From positions 1 to 64,000 of the forward strand of contig NZ_CADCST010000102.1 in assembly GCF_902804485.1 (NCBI RefSeq): a DNA stretch of 64,000 nucleotides, read 5' to 3'. Shown piece after piece: positions 1 through 8,319 of this stretch. The notes under the pieces are model-generated. The model saw nothing but the letters and a program-made list of their open reading frames with translations, had not been told where the DNA came from and made no database searches. Each line of letters begins with the position of its first letter. Within the stretch, counting starts at the first letter, position 1. The stretch comes from Flavobacterium collinsii (GTDB taxonomy: Bacteria > Bacteroidota > Bacteroidia > Flavobacteriales > Flavobacteriaceae). Position numbers and translations under genes: made by a program.

Positions 1-98
1 ATTGCGGCGGGGCTCACCTCTTCCCATCCCGAACAGAGTAGTTAAGCCCGCCTGCGCAGATGGTACTGCAGTTATGTGGGAGAGTATGTCGTCGCCTT
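1..98 (+). rRNA. rrf: 5S ribosomal RNA, 3' part
   Basis: The window opens inside a 5S rRNA. The signature CTCTTCCCATCCCGAACAGA at about 18-37, followed by GTTAAGCCCG and TGGTACTGC and ending near GTCGTCGCC, is the loop B to helix V part of a Bacteroidota 5S gene. The 5' end lies outside the window, and the 3' boundary is approximate. Its presence implies an rRNA operon immediately to the left. A strong terminator follows. Confidence 0.93.
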
Positions 99-104
99 TC
101 TTTT

Positions 105-136
105 TAAAACCCTATCCAAATCGGATAGGGTTTTTT
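105..136 (+). terminator. Terminator of the rRNA operon
   Basis: The inverted repeat AAACCCTATCC / GGATAGGGTTT with a short AAATC loop, followed by a T run, sits seven bases after the 5S rRNA. This is a classic intrinsic terminator for the rRNA transcript. Confidence 0.9.
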
Positions 137-320
137 GTTTTATAGCGCTTTTTAAATTCTTGCGTGCTTTGCGTAATGCTTTGCAAACTTTGCGGTAAAA
201 AACAGATCGCGGATTGTACTGATTCACTTCGTGAAAACGTGGATTAGAACGGATTTTTTTTGTTTATTTTTTATGTATTAGTTGCTAAGGGCTAGGTTGT
301 TTCTTTGAGATTAGGTATTT

Positions 321-567
321 GCTCTTTCAGAGCAATATTTACGCATAATACTCTTTAATATTAATAAGGGCTGAAAGCTCGAAAAGCAGAAAGCATAGTG
401 CGAAGCGCTATGAAATAAATAGAAATAATATCATTTTTCGCCCTGAAAGGGCAGAAGCCTCAACATAAAGAGAAGGATTTATATTATTTTGAATAGTATT
501 TCCTGGAAGAGATTGATTTTTGGTTATCGAAAACTAGTAAGAATTAGTTTTTTTGCCCTTTCAGGGC
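321..567. repeat. REP-like palindromic repeat cluster
   Basis: Three short palindromes lie in this gene-free stretch: GCTCTTTCAGAGC at 321-333, GCCCTGAAAGGGC at 440-452 and its inverted version GCCCTTTCAGGGC at 555-567. They resemble bacterial interspersed palindromic elements. The whole 137-916 interval contains no convincing gene, only this cluster and the repeat at 598-715. Confidence 0.55.
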
Positions 568-597
568 TTTTTCTTTCAGGTACTCTTTCTATCGTTG

Positions 598-715
598 ACT
601 GCGTTAGGGATGGCAGCGGTATCCTTTTGTGATAGCTGACATTTTCTTAAATCAGTTAAAACTTCTATCACAAAAGATTTAGCGTACAGCCCGACCCGAA
701 GGGAAACGCCATACT
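598..715 (+). repeat. Dispersed intergenic repeat with long hairpin (copy 1)
   Basis: The core has a perfect 12-bp inverted repeat, CTTTTGTGATAG (624-635) / CTATCACAAAAG (665-676), flanked by GCGTTAGGGATGGCAGC on the left and TAGCG...CAGCCCGACC on the right. The flanks match a second element, inverted, at about 8320-8437. This indicates a family of non-coding repeats whose outer arms are conserved and whose inner hairpin varies. Confidence 0.55.
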
Positions 716-916
716 TATTTTTATGAACTTCGTTTTTGTTAAAATATGGGCAATTTTGGTTTTTTAAGTTGTTATAATGGAGTTGTTGTTTTTGATTGAT
801 TTATTGCTCAGATTTTAGTTTTGTGTGCAATAATGATCTTTGGTATTGTGTGGAGTAAAAAAGTGCCTGAAATCTTCTATTTTGCATGATTGTGTTTTTT
901 GTAAAACTATATCGGT

Positions 917-1378
917 TTAAATAGTCACGTTGTAGCCTACTTTTACTTTGTCCATTATTACATGAGTGTAGAAATGCTTAACATTTGGGTTGTCCATAAG
1001 CCATTTTTTAGCAAACGATTCATAATGCTGCATGTTTTCTGCATTTACAATAATGACAAAATCATAAGTGCCGGTTACAAAATAACATTGCATCACTTCG
1101 TTGCATTTTCGCATTGAAGCCTTGAATTTTTCTAAAGCTTTTGAATTTCCGTCCTCTAGAATAATATCTACGACACAGGTAATTGTTAAGCCTATAACAC
1201 TTGGTGATATAATGGAGATATCTGCTTCTATTATTTTGTTTTCTCTCAATCTGGTTAGTCTTCTTTGTACCGCCGAACCACTTAGATTTACTAAGTCTCC
1301 AAGTTCTTGCGTGGTCATTTTATTATTTTCTTGTACCAGTTGTAGCAGTTTTTTATCGTATTCGTCTAGTGGTTGCAT
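917..1378 (-). CDS. Lrp/AsnC family transcriptional regulator
   Basis: A 153-residue protein of the size typical for Lrp/AsnC regulators. Residues about 5-60 form the helix-turn-helix (YDKKLLQLVQENNKMTTQEL then SGSAVQRRLTRLRENKII). Residues about 68-145 are the ligand-binding RAM domain, with the VTGTYDFVIIV strand typical of the family. These proteins bind amino acids and control metabolic genes, often including themselves. The gene is transcribed away from the class V aminotransferase at 1536, and the 157-bp divergent gap probably holds shared control elements. The specific ligand cannot be read from the sequence. Confidence 0.92.
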   Translation of the reverse strand: MQPLDEYDKKLLQLVQENNKMTTQELGDLVNLSGSAVQRRLTRLRENKIIEADISIISPSVIGLTITCVVDIILEDGNSKALEKFKASMRKCNEVMQCYFVTGTYDFVIIVNAENMQHYESFAKKWLMDNPNVKHFYTHVIMDKVKVGYNVTI

Positions 1379-1535
1379 TTTTTACCCGATTTTCTTGTAA
1401 AATTAACTTAAATCAATCATTTATCGTGTTGATTTGCAGAAATAAAGCAGCTCTATCTAAGTAGTTTTGTCTTGTGATCTTCTAGTTAAAGTAGGATGTG
1501 TCACAGAGTTTAAAAATGAATTTGAATGCTAATAA

Positions 1536-2768
1536 ATGATACAAATGAAAAAAATACAAAGTGTTTTTTCAATCGATGAGATTGAAAAGTTTAGAAGTGA
1601 AACTGTGGGATGTCGTACTGTGAGCCATCTTAATAATGCAGGAGCGAGTCTTATGCCGGATGTGGTGACTATGACTATTTTGGAGCATATAAAATTGGAA
1701 TCGGAAATTGGGGGTTATGAGGCAGCCGCATTAAAAGCAGATGAAATATTGCAATTTTACGTGCAGGCTGGAAAATTGATTAATTGTAATCCGTCGAATA
1801 TTGCTTTTACTGCAAGTGCTACAGATTCCTATACGCGAGCGTTGTCTTCTATTCCGTTTTGTTCTGGTGATATTATATTGACGGATAATGATGATTTTAT
1901 TTCGAATCAAATTCAGTTTATTTCATGTCAAAAACGATTTGGAATAAAAATAGTACGGATAAAAAATGCTGAAATCGGAGGAGTAGATTTGAATGATTTA
2001 GAAGAAAAGTTATTTACTCTTAAACCAAAATTACTGGCTATAACGCATATTCCTACGAATTCGGGATTGGTTCAGTCTGTTAAAAGCATAGGTGAGATAT
2101 ACAGTCGTTATATAAAAGAATATAGTGATAGAACCTGGTATATTCTCGATGCTTGCCAGTCTGCAGGTCAGATGAAGCTGGATGTTGAAGAATTAGAATG
2201 TGATTTTTTGAGTATAACCATCAGGAAATTTTTGAGGGGTCCTCGTGGCAGTGGCTTTCTTTATATTTCGGACAGGGCTTTAAAATTTGGACTTGAGCCA
2301 TTGTTTATTGATATGAGAGGTGCTGATTGGGTTGAAAAGGATGAATATAAGCAGCAGCCCGATGCGAGACGTTTTGAAGATTGGGAGTTTGCCTATGCAC
2401 TTGTTCTTGGAAGTAAAGTGGCTATTGAATATTGTTTGAATATAGGTGAGGATAGAATTTGGCAGCAGATACAAGTGTTGTCGAAATATATGAGAAATGA
2501 ATTGTCAAAAAATCCTAAGGTTAGGGTTTTGGATAAAGGACCTGAGTTGGGCGCATTGGTCACTTTTACGGTTGAAGATTCACAGCCAGGATTTATCCTT
2601 GATGAACTGCTGAGAAGAAAAATTAATGTTGTTCCGAGTTTTCGAAATTTTGCAGTTATCGATTTTGATGAAAAAGGAGTGGAGTGGGCTATTAGGGTAT
2701 CTCCGCATTATTACAATACTTTTGAAGAAGTTGATTTGCTTATCAAGGCTGTAGAGGAAATTGTGTAA
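1536..2768 (+). CDS. Class V aminotransferase (cysteine desulfurase-like fold)
   Basis: A 410-residue PLP enzyme. HLNNAGASLMP (31-41) resembles the N-terminal substrate loop of NifS/isopenicillin-epimerase-like proteins. ILDACQSAGQ (203-212) supplies the Asp that binds the PLP pyridine nitrogen. The Lys in SITIRKFLRGPRGSGFLY (K231) is the expected Schiff-base lysine. No Cys-containing desulfurase loop is evident, so an aminotransferase, lyase or epimerase role on an amino acid is more likely than Fe-S sulfur supply. A second ATG at 1545 (MKKIQS) is an equally good start. The divergent Lrp-type neighbour suggests amino-acid-dependent control. Exact substrate unknown. Confidence 0.85.
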   Translation: MIQMKKIQSVFSIDEIEKFRSETVGCRTVSHLNNAGASLMPDVVTMTILEHIKLESEIGGYEAAALKADEILQFYVQAGKLINCNPSNIAFTASATDSYTRALSSIPFCSGDIILTDNDDFISNQIQFISCQKRFGIKIVRIKNAEIGGVDLNDLEEKLFTLKPKLLAITHIPTNSGLVQSVKSIGEIYSRYIKEYSDRTWYILDACQSAGQMKLDVEELECDFLSITIRKFLRGPRGSGFLYISDRALKFGLEPLFIDMRGADWVEKDEYKQQPDARRFEDWEFAYALVLGSKVAIEYCLNIGEDRIWQQIQVLSKYMRNELSKNPKVRVLDKGPELGALVTFTVEDSQPGFILDELLRRKINVVPSFRNFAVIDFDEKGVEWAIRVSPHYYNTFEEVDLLIKAVEEIV

Positions 2769-2799
2769 ATGCGATTTTTGAAGAAAAATTGGCGCAAAA

Positions 2800-2830
2800 A
2801 AAAACTCCTTAAGAAATTAAGGAGTTTCTT
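2800..2830. terminator. Bidirectional terminator hairpin
   Basis: AAACTCCTTaagAAATTAAGGAGTTT with A/T tracts on both sides, 35 bp after the aminotransferase stop. It could end that gene on the + strand and the accessory genes that read leftwards on the - strand. Confidence 0.75.
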
Positions 2831-2952
2831 GGTGGGCTGTCAGGGACTGCAATCGAACACTTAATTCCAATTTTGACATTTTTTGAAAAACTAAAATAAA
2901 GCATTTTGTAAACGTCTTTGCGGTTGTGGCTGTTGTGGAGTTGTGAAACGAA

Positions 2953-3033
2953 TATTTTGGGCTTAATGTGAATCTGTAAAAACGATAGTAATTCCGCTAA
3001 ATCCCAAAATAGAAAATAACGACTGTTAGGTGC
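2953..3033 (-). repeat. attC-like imperfect palindrome 3' of the ATPase gene
   Basis: On the - strand, the ATPase gene is followed directly by GCACCTAAC (3025-3033), which fits the integron R'' box RYYYAAC. Further downstream, TATTTTGGG (- strand of 3003-3011) and its complement at 2953-2961 form a 9-bp stem, as in the folded bottom strand of attC sites. GCACCTAAC is also the exact inverted repeat of GTTAGGTGC just upstream of the same gene. The far boundary of this site is not clear (perhaps near GACGTTTAC, ~2913). Confidence 0.4.
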
Positions 3034-3041
3034 GGTACTTT

Positions 3042-4487
3042 TTACACCTTATCGATTGTGTCAATTAACAAAGTGATATATCGTTTTAATTCTTCAATGT
3101 CAATTGCTAAATCTCTTGTATTTCCAGTCGAATGATGATAACTTTTAGTATAATCATTAAGTTCAATAATATCATCAACAATTGTGTGTAATCGATATAG
3201 TCTCATTCCTAATGTTGATTTTCTAATAAGTTCAATTATATCTCCTAGCCAAATATTGTTTGGAATTAAATCAAAATATTTAGATTTAAAAACGCCTTCT
3301 AAAACAGGTCTTATGCATCGAATAACTTCTCTTTTATCACTTTCAGAATTCCCCCCTGATTTTAAATACTCTTTAATTATTTCAATATCCTTTTGAGTAC
3401 TAGTTAAAAACTCCGAATTGATGTCGTATTTATTTAAGGAACTAGTTATTCCATCGTTTTCTATTTTGAGAGTAATTTGGTCAATAAAAGAACATTTGTC
3501 GCTAAAATCTGCAGTAAATGCTAAATCGTGTGATAGTAAAATAAACTGTACAGAAGAATTAGCAATTTTTGCTAGCTGATAAATTGTAGCATTTCTTCTC
3601 GAATAATCAAAACTAGATAATGGGTCGTCAAAAACAATTATTTTATCAGATACACCTAAAATTTCCAAACGGGCAAGAAAAAAACATAAAGCAACTGTAC
3701 TTTTATCTCCTTCACTCATTGAGTATCTTGCATTCCCTATTTTTGAGTTTGGATTTGGGTTGGCAAAAACTACTTGTTCGTTGTATACTTCAAAAACTGG
3801 AAATATTCGAAATTTTTCAAAATCACTAGTGTTTTTAAGATATGAAAAATTTTTTAAACTTATGTAAGAAGTGAATTTTGATAGATATTTATTAACAAGT
3901 TCAACGTGTTCATTATAAATAGGTTCTGTGTAATTATTGAACTCATTCATTATTTCATCAAGTGCAGTTTGAACAAGCTTGATTTTTTCTTTTAATTCAG
4001 AATTTGATTTGTCTTTTGAAAGTCTTTTTAAATGTAGGTCTTTTTTACTAATTAGTGGTTTCATTTTATTCCTGAACTCTCCTCCTTTGTTTTCAAATAG
4101 TAACTTATACAAATTGGTTTTATTCTGTTTTGTTCCATAAGAACCTGCAAAAAGATAATCTTCTATATAATTAATATCAAATACTTCAATTTTTAGATTA
4201 TGATTACTCCATTTTTCCTCTTCCAAAGTAACAAGATTAGCACCATTGGAAACTTTGATTTTAACTTTTGGTGGGTTATTTGTTCCAAACGTCTTCTTAT
4301 AATTAATTAAATCAAGATTGTTTTTGGAAAGGGATTTTAATATTGTTGCTAGAGTAGTTTTTCCAGAACCATTTGGTGCATAGATAATATTTAACTTCTT
4401 TAACAAACCATTCCAATCTTGCGTTCCTTGAAATCTAAAATTAACAAAGTGCCCAATATTGGAAATTTCAATTATTTTTTCAATCAT
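3042..4487 (-). CDS. ABC-type AAA ATPase (AAA_13-like), possible PrrC/RloC-like effector
   Basis: A 481-residue protein with a complete split ABC-type ATPase: Walker A APNGSGKTT (37-45), signature-like SMSEGDKS (256-263), Walker B IIVFDDP (283-289) and switch LSHD (318-321). The ~210-residue insert between Walker A and the signature has a short coiled coil (150-200). The C-terminal ~115 residues carry IRPVLEG (R393, E397) and later H434 and YHH (450-452). An Arg-x3-Glu plus His set is the arrangement known for the anticodon nuclease domain of PrrC/RloC, so an RNA-cleaving effector is possible, but this is inference. The gene lies alone between 9-bp inverted repeats, with the start codon 17 bp from one boundary, like an integron cassette. 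No membrane segment or signal peptide. Confidence 0.75.
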   Translation of the reverse strand: MIEKIIEISNIGHFVNFRFQGTQDWNGLLKKLNIIYAPNGSGKTTLATILKSLSKNNLDLINYKKTFGTNNPPKVKIKVSNGANLVTLEEEKWSNHNLKIEVFDINYIEDYLFAGSYGTKQNKTNLYKLLFENKGGEFRNKMKPLISKKDLHLKRLSKDKSNSELKEKIKLVQTALDEIMNEFNNYTEPIYNEHVELVNKYLSKFTSYISLKNFSYLKNTSDFEKFRIFPVFEVYNEQVVFANPNPNSKIGNARYSMSEGDKSTVALCFFLARLEILGVSDKIIVFDDPLSSFDYSRRNATIYQLAKIANSSVQFILLSHDLAFTADFSDKCSFIDQITLKIENDGITSSLNKYDINSEFLTSTQKDIEIIKEYLKSGGNSESDKREVIRCIRPVLEGVFKSKYFDLIPNNIWLGDIIELIRKSTLGMRLYRLHTIVDDIIELNDYTKSYHHSTGNTRDLAIDIEELKRYITLLIDTIDKV

Positions 4488-4503
4488 CTTTTTTTTGTGT
4501 ATT

Positions 4504-4639
4504 GCACCTAACGTTCTGGTGCTACAGCAGATTTAGGATTAAATTAAGCCATTCTTAGTATTTGCCAAATTATTCAAATACAAAACCATTTTTCCATTTA
4601 GCCAATTGCCCTAATCCGTTGTAGTAGCTGTTATGCGAG
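4504..4639 (-). repeat. attC-like recombination site between the protease and ATPase genes
   Basis: Read on the - strand, this 136-bp block starts CTCGCATAAC AGCTACTACA and ends TGTAGCACCAGAACGTTAGG. It shows an R''-like box GCATAAC, a GCTAC-containing L''/L' pair, internal complementary blocks (ATTAGG / CCTAAAT, AATT) and an R'-like box GTTAGGT (GTTRRRY). This matches the architecture and size of long attC sites. The stop codon TAA of the protease lies inside GCATAAC, which is common for cassettes. Identification is by pattern only; no integrase gene is present in the window. Confidence 0.5.
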
Positions 4640-5347
4640 GTTTTGTTTCGATTTAATATATCCTTTTTCAACAAGTTCTTTAACAGTAATCATTTTGTTT
4701 TTTTCTTTAACTTCCAAATTTAATATAAAATCAATTGGAGTTATAAATGATATTGGTTCTTCATCTTCAGCAAGTGAGTATCCACTAGAATTCACTCCAA
4801 CTATGAAGCTGTTTTTAAAAACCGGACCTCCACTTGCTCCACTATCAACTTTCATATTTGTTTGATAGCAACGGTTTCTTACAACTGGTGAGCCATCTTC
4901 ATGAAAATCGATTATTTTGCCTTCAGAGAATCTTCTAGTAAAAGTAAATTCTACCTCTGATTCGTTTAAATCTTCTCTTTCAGTGTTAGGAAAAGCTAAA
5001 GTGTATATTTCATCATCATTTTTTAAAGATTCAAAATCAATATTACAATATTTTGAGATATCAGCTTTAAAATTTTTATCTTCTATCCGTTTATCACCTA
5101 AAAGACCAATCATAATGTCTGCATTTGGATGTACAACTATTTGTTTTATAGGTCTGATATATGCTTGTCCACTTTCTGATTCATGAGCACTATACAATGT
5201 TTTCTCAGTTTTTTTGTCACTGTCCATAAAAACATGTTTTGCAGAAATAAAAGCTCCAACTGGATTTATAAAAAAACCAGTACCTAAGCATTTCCAAATC
5301 TTTTTTTCTGGATCAAATGTTATTAAAGGAAAAATTTCTTCTTTCAT
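4631..5347 (-). CDS. Trypsin-like serine protease
   Basis: A 238-residue protein with a full chymotrypsin-fold triad: H38 in GAFISAKHVF, D77 in HPNADIMIG and S172 in DSGASGGPVF. No signal peptide is visible, so it should act in the cytoplasm. C-terminal tail about 40 residues (VKELVEKGYIKSKQ). It is the first of two genes on the - strand in a small island, each bounded by its own inverted repeat (TTATGCGAG 4631-4639 / CTCGCATAA 5366-5374). Cytoplasmic trypsin-like proteases are known as effectors or activators in several bacterial defence systems, but a role here is inference. It could also be a quality-control peptidase. Confidence 0.85.
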   Translation of the reverse strand: MKEEIFPLITFDPEKKIWKCLGTGFFINPVGAFISAKHVFMDSDKKTEKTLYSAHESESGQAYIRPIKQIVVHPNADIMIGLLGDKRIEDKNFKADISKYCNIDFESLKNDDEIYTLAFPNTEREDLNESEVEFTFTRRFSEGKIIDFHEDGSPVVRNRCYQTNMKVDSGASGGPVFKNSFIVGVNSSGYSLAEDEEPISFITPIDFILNLEVKEKNKMITVKELVEKGYIKSKQNLA

Positions 5348-5365
5348 AATTTAGGTTCTAAAAAT

Positions 5366-5374
5366 CTCGCATAA
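5366..5374 (-). other. Cassette boundary repeat upstream of the protease
   Basis: CTCGCATAA is the perfect inverted copy of TTATGCGAG at 4631-4639. The pairing stops exactly at the next base (G5375 faces G4630), which is the position where an integron integrase cuts (between G and TT of GTTRRRY). The start codon is 19 bp away, matching the short 5' leaders of gene cassettes. Confidence 0.45.
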
Positions 5375-5564
5375 GTTATATATTCACGCTACTTTATGTC
5401 GGATATCTAACTCATTTGGGATGTATATAGGAGACAAAAGCAAGCAAAAAATTTTACAGTAGTACATAAAAACAAAATACTACGATTGCTATTTTTTAAT
5501 AAACGGGAATTTATTTTTAGACGAGAAAATTAAACGGGGTAATTTGTGAAATATGACAACAAAA

Positions 5565-5600
5565 AAACAACGCCATTGGAATTCAATGGCGTTGTTTGTC
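5565..5600 (-). terminator. Terminator after tRNA-Val
   Basis: AACAACGCCATTG gaatt CAATGGCGTTGTT is a strong hairpin directly 3' of the tRNA on the - strand, followed by an A/T-rich tract. Confidence 0.85.
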
Positions 5601-5606
5601 TTTGTG

Positions 5607-5681
5607 TGGGCGATGAGGGGTTCGAACCCCCGACCCCCTCGGTGTAAACGAGGTGCTCTGAACCAGCTGAGCTAATCGCCC
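5607..5681 (-). tRNA. tRNA-Val (UAC)
   Basis: A 75-nt cloverleaf read on the - strand: acceptor arms GGGCGAT/ATCGCCC, D-arm GCTCAGCTGGTTCAGAGC, anticodon loop TTTACAC giving anticodon UAC, and T-arm GGGGGTTCGAACCCC. The discriminator base is A; CCA is not encoded. It bounds the accessory island on its right, so it could mark an integration hotspot. Confidence 0.95.
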
Positions 5682-5859
5682 TATTTTACTAGGTCGCTAT
5701 CGTTTGTGATTGCGAGTGCAAATATACGCTAGTTTTTGAGTTCTGCAAAGAAAATGGAATAAAAAATAGAACTTTTTTTTTAATAAATTATATCTGGCTG
5801 TTTATGAATTTGTTATTAAATTTATTTTTTTAAAGTTTTTTTATTCCATGAAGCTTTGT

Positions 5860-7086
5860 TTATCCTAAAGGCAATTCAGCAACAACAAAAGTACTTCCGC
5901 CAACATAGATAAAGTCATTTTTTGAGGCATTTTTCTTCGCTGCGGTAAAAGCATGTGCTACGGACTCATAATTTTCTCCGGATAAATCGTGTTTTTTAGC
6001 CGCGTCATTTAAAATTTCAGTGCTCAAACCTCTGGAGGAATTTGGGCTGCAGAAATAATAGCGTGCATTTTTAGGAAAAAGCGGAAGAATTGAATCGAGG
6101 TCTTTGTCGTTTACAACTCCCAAAACGATATGTAAATTTTCAAAAATTTCTTTCTGAATCTGTTTCATTACAACGGCTAACCCATGTTTGTTGTGCGCTG
6201 TATCGCAGATGATTTTTGGGTTTTCTCCCAGTTGCTGCCATCTTCCCTGTAAACCGGTATTTTTTACAACTTGTAATAAACCATTTTTTAGGTTTTCATC
6301 CGAGATCTTAAATTTGTTTTGAGTATTTAAAATGGCAATGGTTTGCTGCACTGTTTTTTTATTGTGAAACTGATAATCGCCAATTAAATCAGAGGGGAAA
6401 ACTTCTGTCACTAAATCGGAAGCAAAATAAATTGGAGCTTCATTTTCTTTAGCTTTACTCATAAATACAGGCTGAGTTTCGGAGGTATATTCTCCAATGA
6501 TAACAGGAACATGTGGTTTTATGATACCTGCTTTTTCGCCGGCAATTGCAGCGGGTGTATTTCCTAAAAACTGAGTATGGTCTAAATCGATGTTGGTAAT
6601 AACGGATATTAAGGGGGTGATAATGTTGGTAGCATCGAGCCTTCCGCCAAGGCCGACTTCGATAATAGCAATATCTGTTTTTTCTGAGGTAAAATAATCG
6701 AAGGCCAATCCAACAGACATTTCAAAGAAGCTCATATCATTGGCTTCAAAAAAACTTTTGTGTTTGGCTACAAATTGGCAGACAAAATCTTCGGAAATTT
6801 CCTGACCGTTAATCTTTATTCGTTCTCTAAAATCTTTGAGATGTGGAGAAGTGTATAGCCCTACTTTATATCCCGCCTCCTGCAAAACCGAAGCCAACAT
6901 GTGCGAGGTTGATCCTTTACCATTGGTTCCGGCAACGTGAATGCATTTTAACTGGTCTTGAGGATTGTCAAGATGTGCCGCCAGTAACTTAATATTGGTC
7001 AGATCTTCTTTGTATGCCGAAGCGCCCTGAAGTTGATACATTGGGAGTTGATTAAACATCCAGTTTGTGGTTTCCTGATAGTTCAT
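5860..7086 (-). CDS. folC: Bifunctional folylpolyglutamate synthase / dihydrofolate synthase
   Basis: A 408-residue Mur-ligase-superfamily enzyme adding glutamate to dihydropteroate and to reduced folates in the cytoplasm. The ATP-binding P-loop HVAGTNGKGST lies at ~50-60, followed by GLYTSPHLKDFRERI (76-90), characteristic of FolC. IIEVGLGGRLDATN (~140-153) is the metal/substrate loop, and CDTAHNKHG (~295) is in the C-terminal domain. Length is normal. It is transcribed away from exbB, with a 131-bp divergent gap. Confidence 0.95.
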   Translation of the reverse strand: MNYQETTNWMFNQLPMYQLQGASAYKEDLTNIKLLAAHLDNPQDQLKCIHVAGTNGKGSTSHMLASVLQEAGYKVGLYTSPHLKDFRERIKINGQEISEDFVCQFVAKHKSFFEANDMSFFEMSVGLAFDYFTSEKTDIAIIEVGLGGRLDATNIITPLISVITNIDLDHTQFLGNTPAAIAGEKAGIIKPHVPVIIGEYTSETQPVFMSKAKENEAPIYFASDLVTEVFPSDLIGDYQFHNKKTVQQTIAILNTQNKFKISDENLKNGLLQVVKNTGLQGRWQQLGENPKIICDTAHNKHGLAVVMKQIQKEIFENLHIVLGVVNDKDLDSILPLFPKNARYYFCSPNSSRGLSTEILNDAAKKHDLSGENYESVAHAFTAAKKNASKNDFIYVGGSTFVVAELPLG

Positions 7087-7217
7087 TTAATTGAGATAAA
7101 ATAGTTGTGTATTGAAATAATTTTCGTTTTTTTTAGTTTTATAAGAGAGCGAAAATTATCTTTATTGCAAATTTCAAATATTTTTTAGAATTAATTATTA
7201 AAAACAAGAATTAATAT

Positions 7218-7910
7218 ATGTTTAGTTTCATTCAATTACAAACAGATACCATTGCAAACGCATCTAACGTAGTTATCGAAAAAATCGCACCCAATACCGA
7301 AATCTCTGTTTTAGGATTTATCTTAAAAGGAGGTTTTTTTCTGATTCCAATTGCCATTTTATTGTTTTATACTTTTTATGTAATTATAGAACGCTACTTA
7401 TACATTAGCAAAGCTTCTAAAATTGATAGTCGATTGATGCAAGATGTTGGTGATAAACTAAACGCCGGTAATATAGAATTGGCCAGAACTATTGTTGAGA
7501 GAAGTAATACTGCGGCCGGAAATATTTTGAAAGAAGGTGTTTTGGTTATTGGAAGACCAATTGCTGAAATTGAATCCAATATGGACCGTGCTGCCGATAT
7601 TGAAATTGGTGAAATGGAAAGACGTTTGGGACATCTGGGGCTTATTGCCGGGATCGCTCCAACACTTGGTTTTATTGGAACTATTTCAGGAGTAATTAAA
7701 ATTTTCTATAGTATTTCTGTTACTGAAAATATTAGTATCGGAAATATTTCGGGAGGTTTATATGAGAAAATGATTAGTTCGGGTTCGGGATTAATTGTGG
7801 GAATTATTGCGTATAGTGCCTACCATTTACTGAACGGAAAAATTGATGATTTCGCTTTAAAAATTCAAAAACAAATATTAGAATTTGTCAATATAATTCA
7901 AAGAGCATAA
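7218..7910 (+). CDS. exbB: MotA/TolQ/ExbB proton channel family protein
   Basis: A 230-residue inner-membrane protein with three predicted membrane segments: ~32-52 (LGFILKGGFFLIPIAILLFY), ~140-162 and ~175-200. The conserved channel block LGHLGLIAGIAPTLGFIGTISGVI (~136-160) is the family signature. With ExbD it uses the proton gradient to energise TonB-dependent outer-membrane transport. It lies 3 bp upstream of exbD in a two-gene operon; a TonB-type protein is on the opposite strand nearby. Confidence 0.9.
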   Translation: MFSFIQLQTDTIANASNVVIEKIAPNTEISVLGFILKGGFFLIPIAILLFYTFYVIIERYLYISKASKIDSRLMQDVGDKLNAGNIELARTIVERSNTAAGNILKEGVLVIGRPIAEIESNMDRAADIEIGEMERRLGHLGLIAGIAPTLGFIGTISGVIKIFYSISVTENISIGNISGGLYEKMISSGSGLIVGIIAYSAYHLLNGKIDDFALKIQKQILEFVNIIQRA

Positions 7911-7913
7911 GAT

Positions 7914-8309
7914 ATGTCAATTAAGAGAAAAAGAAGATTTCATGCCGAGGTGGCAACTTCATCATTAAGTGATATTATGTTTTTCCTGCTGTTGTTTTTT
8001 CTTATTATTTCAACGCTTGCAAATCCTAATGTTATTAAAATGACATTGCCGAAAGCGAAAGCAAATGAAAAAACAAATAAACAGTTGATTAGTTTGTCTG
8101 TTACCGAAGATAAAAAATTCTACATAGACAAAGTTCCGGTTGAATTTGATGCTTTGGAAACAACTTTAATGTCAAAAATAGGAGCAGACAAACAGCAAAC
8201 CGTTGTAGTTCGAATTCCATTTAATCTTCAGGTTCAAGATTTAGTTGATGTATTGCAGATCGGAGTGAAGAACAATTTGAAGTTTGTAATTGCTACGAGT
8301 CCAAAGTAA
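7914..8309 (+). CDS. exbD: ExbD/TolR family biopolymer transport protein
   Basis: A 131-residue protein with the expected layout: short cytoplasmic N-terminus, one membrane helix (~19-38, SDIMFFLLLFFLIISTLA) with the essential Asp at the helix start, then a periplasmic domain. LPKAKANEKT follows the helix as in ExbD/TolR. It partners the ExbB-like protein upstream (3-bp gap). Confidence 0.9.
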   Translation: MSIKRKRRFHAEVATSSLSDIMFFLLLFFLIISTLANPNVIKMTLPKAKANEKTNKQLISLSVTEDKKFYIDKVPVEFDALETTLMSKIGADKQQTVVVRIPFNLQVQDLVDVLQIGVKNNLKFVIATSPK

Positions 8310-8319
8310 GATTATCCTT

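Noticed and set aside
3184-3829. Small + strand open frames within the ATPase gene
   Set aside because: Antisense shadows of the ATPase coding frame.
2900-5560. Tyrosine integrase or transposase encoded in the accessory island
   Set aside because: All open frames above 60 residues were examined; only the ATPase and the protease show coding character.
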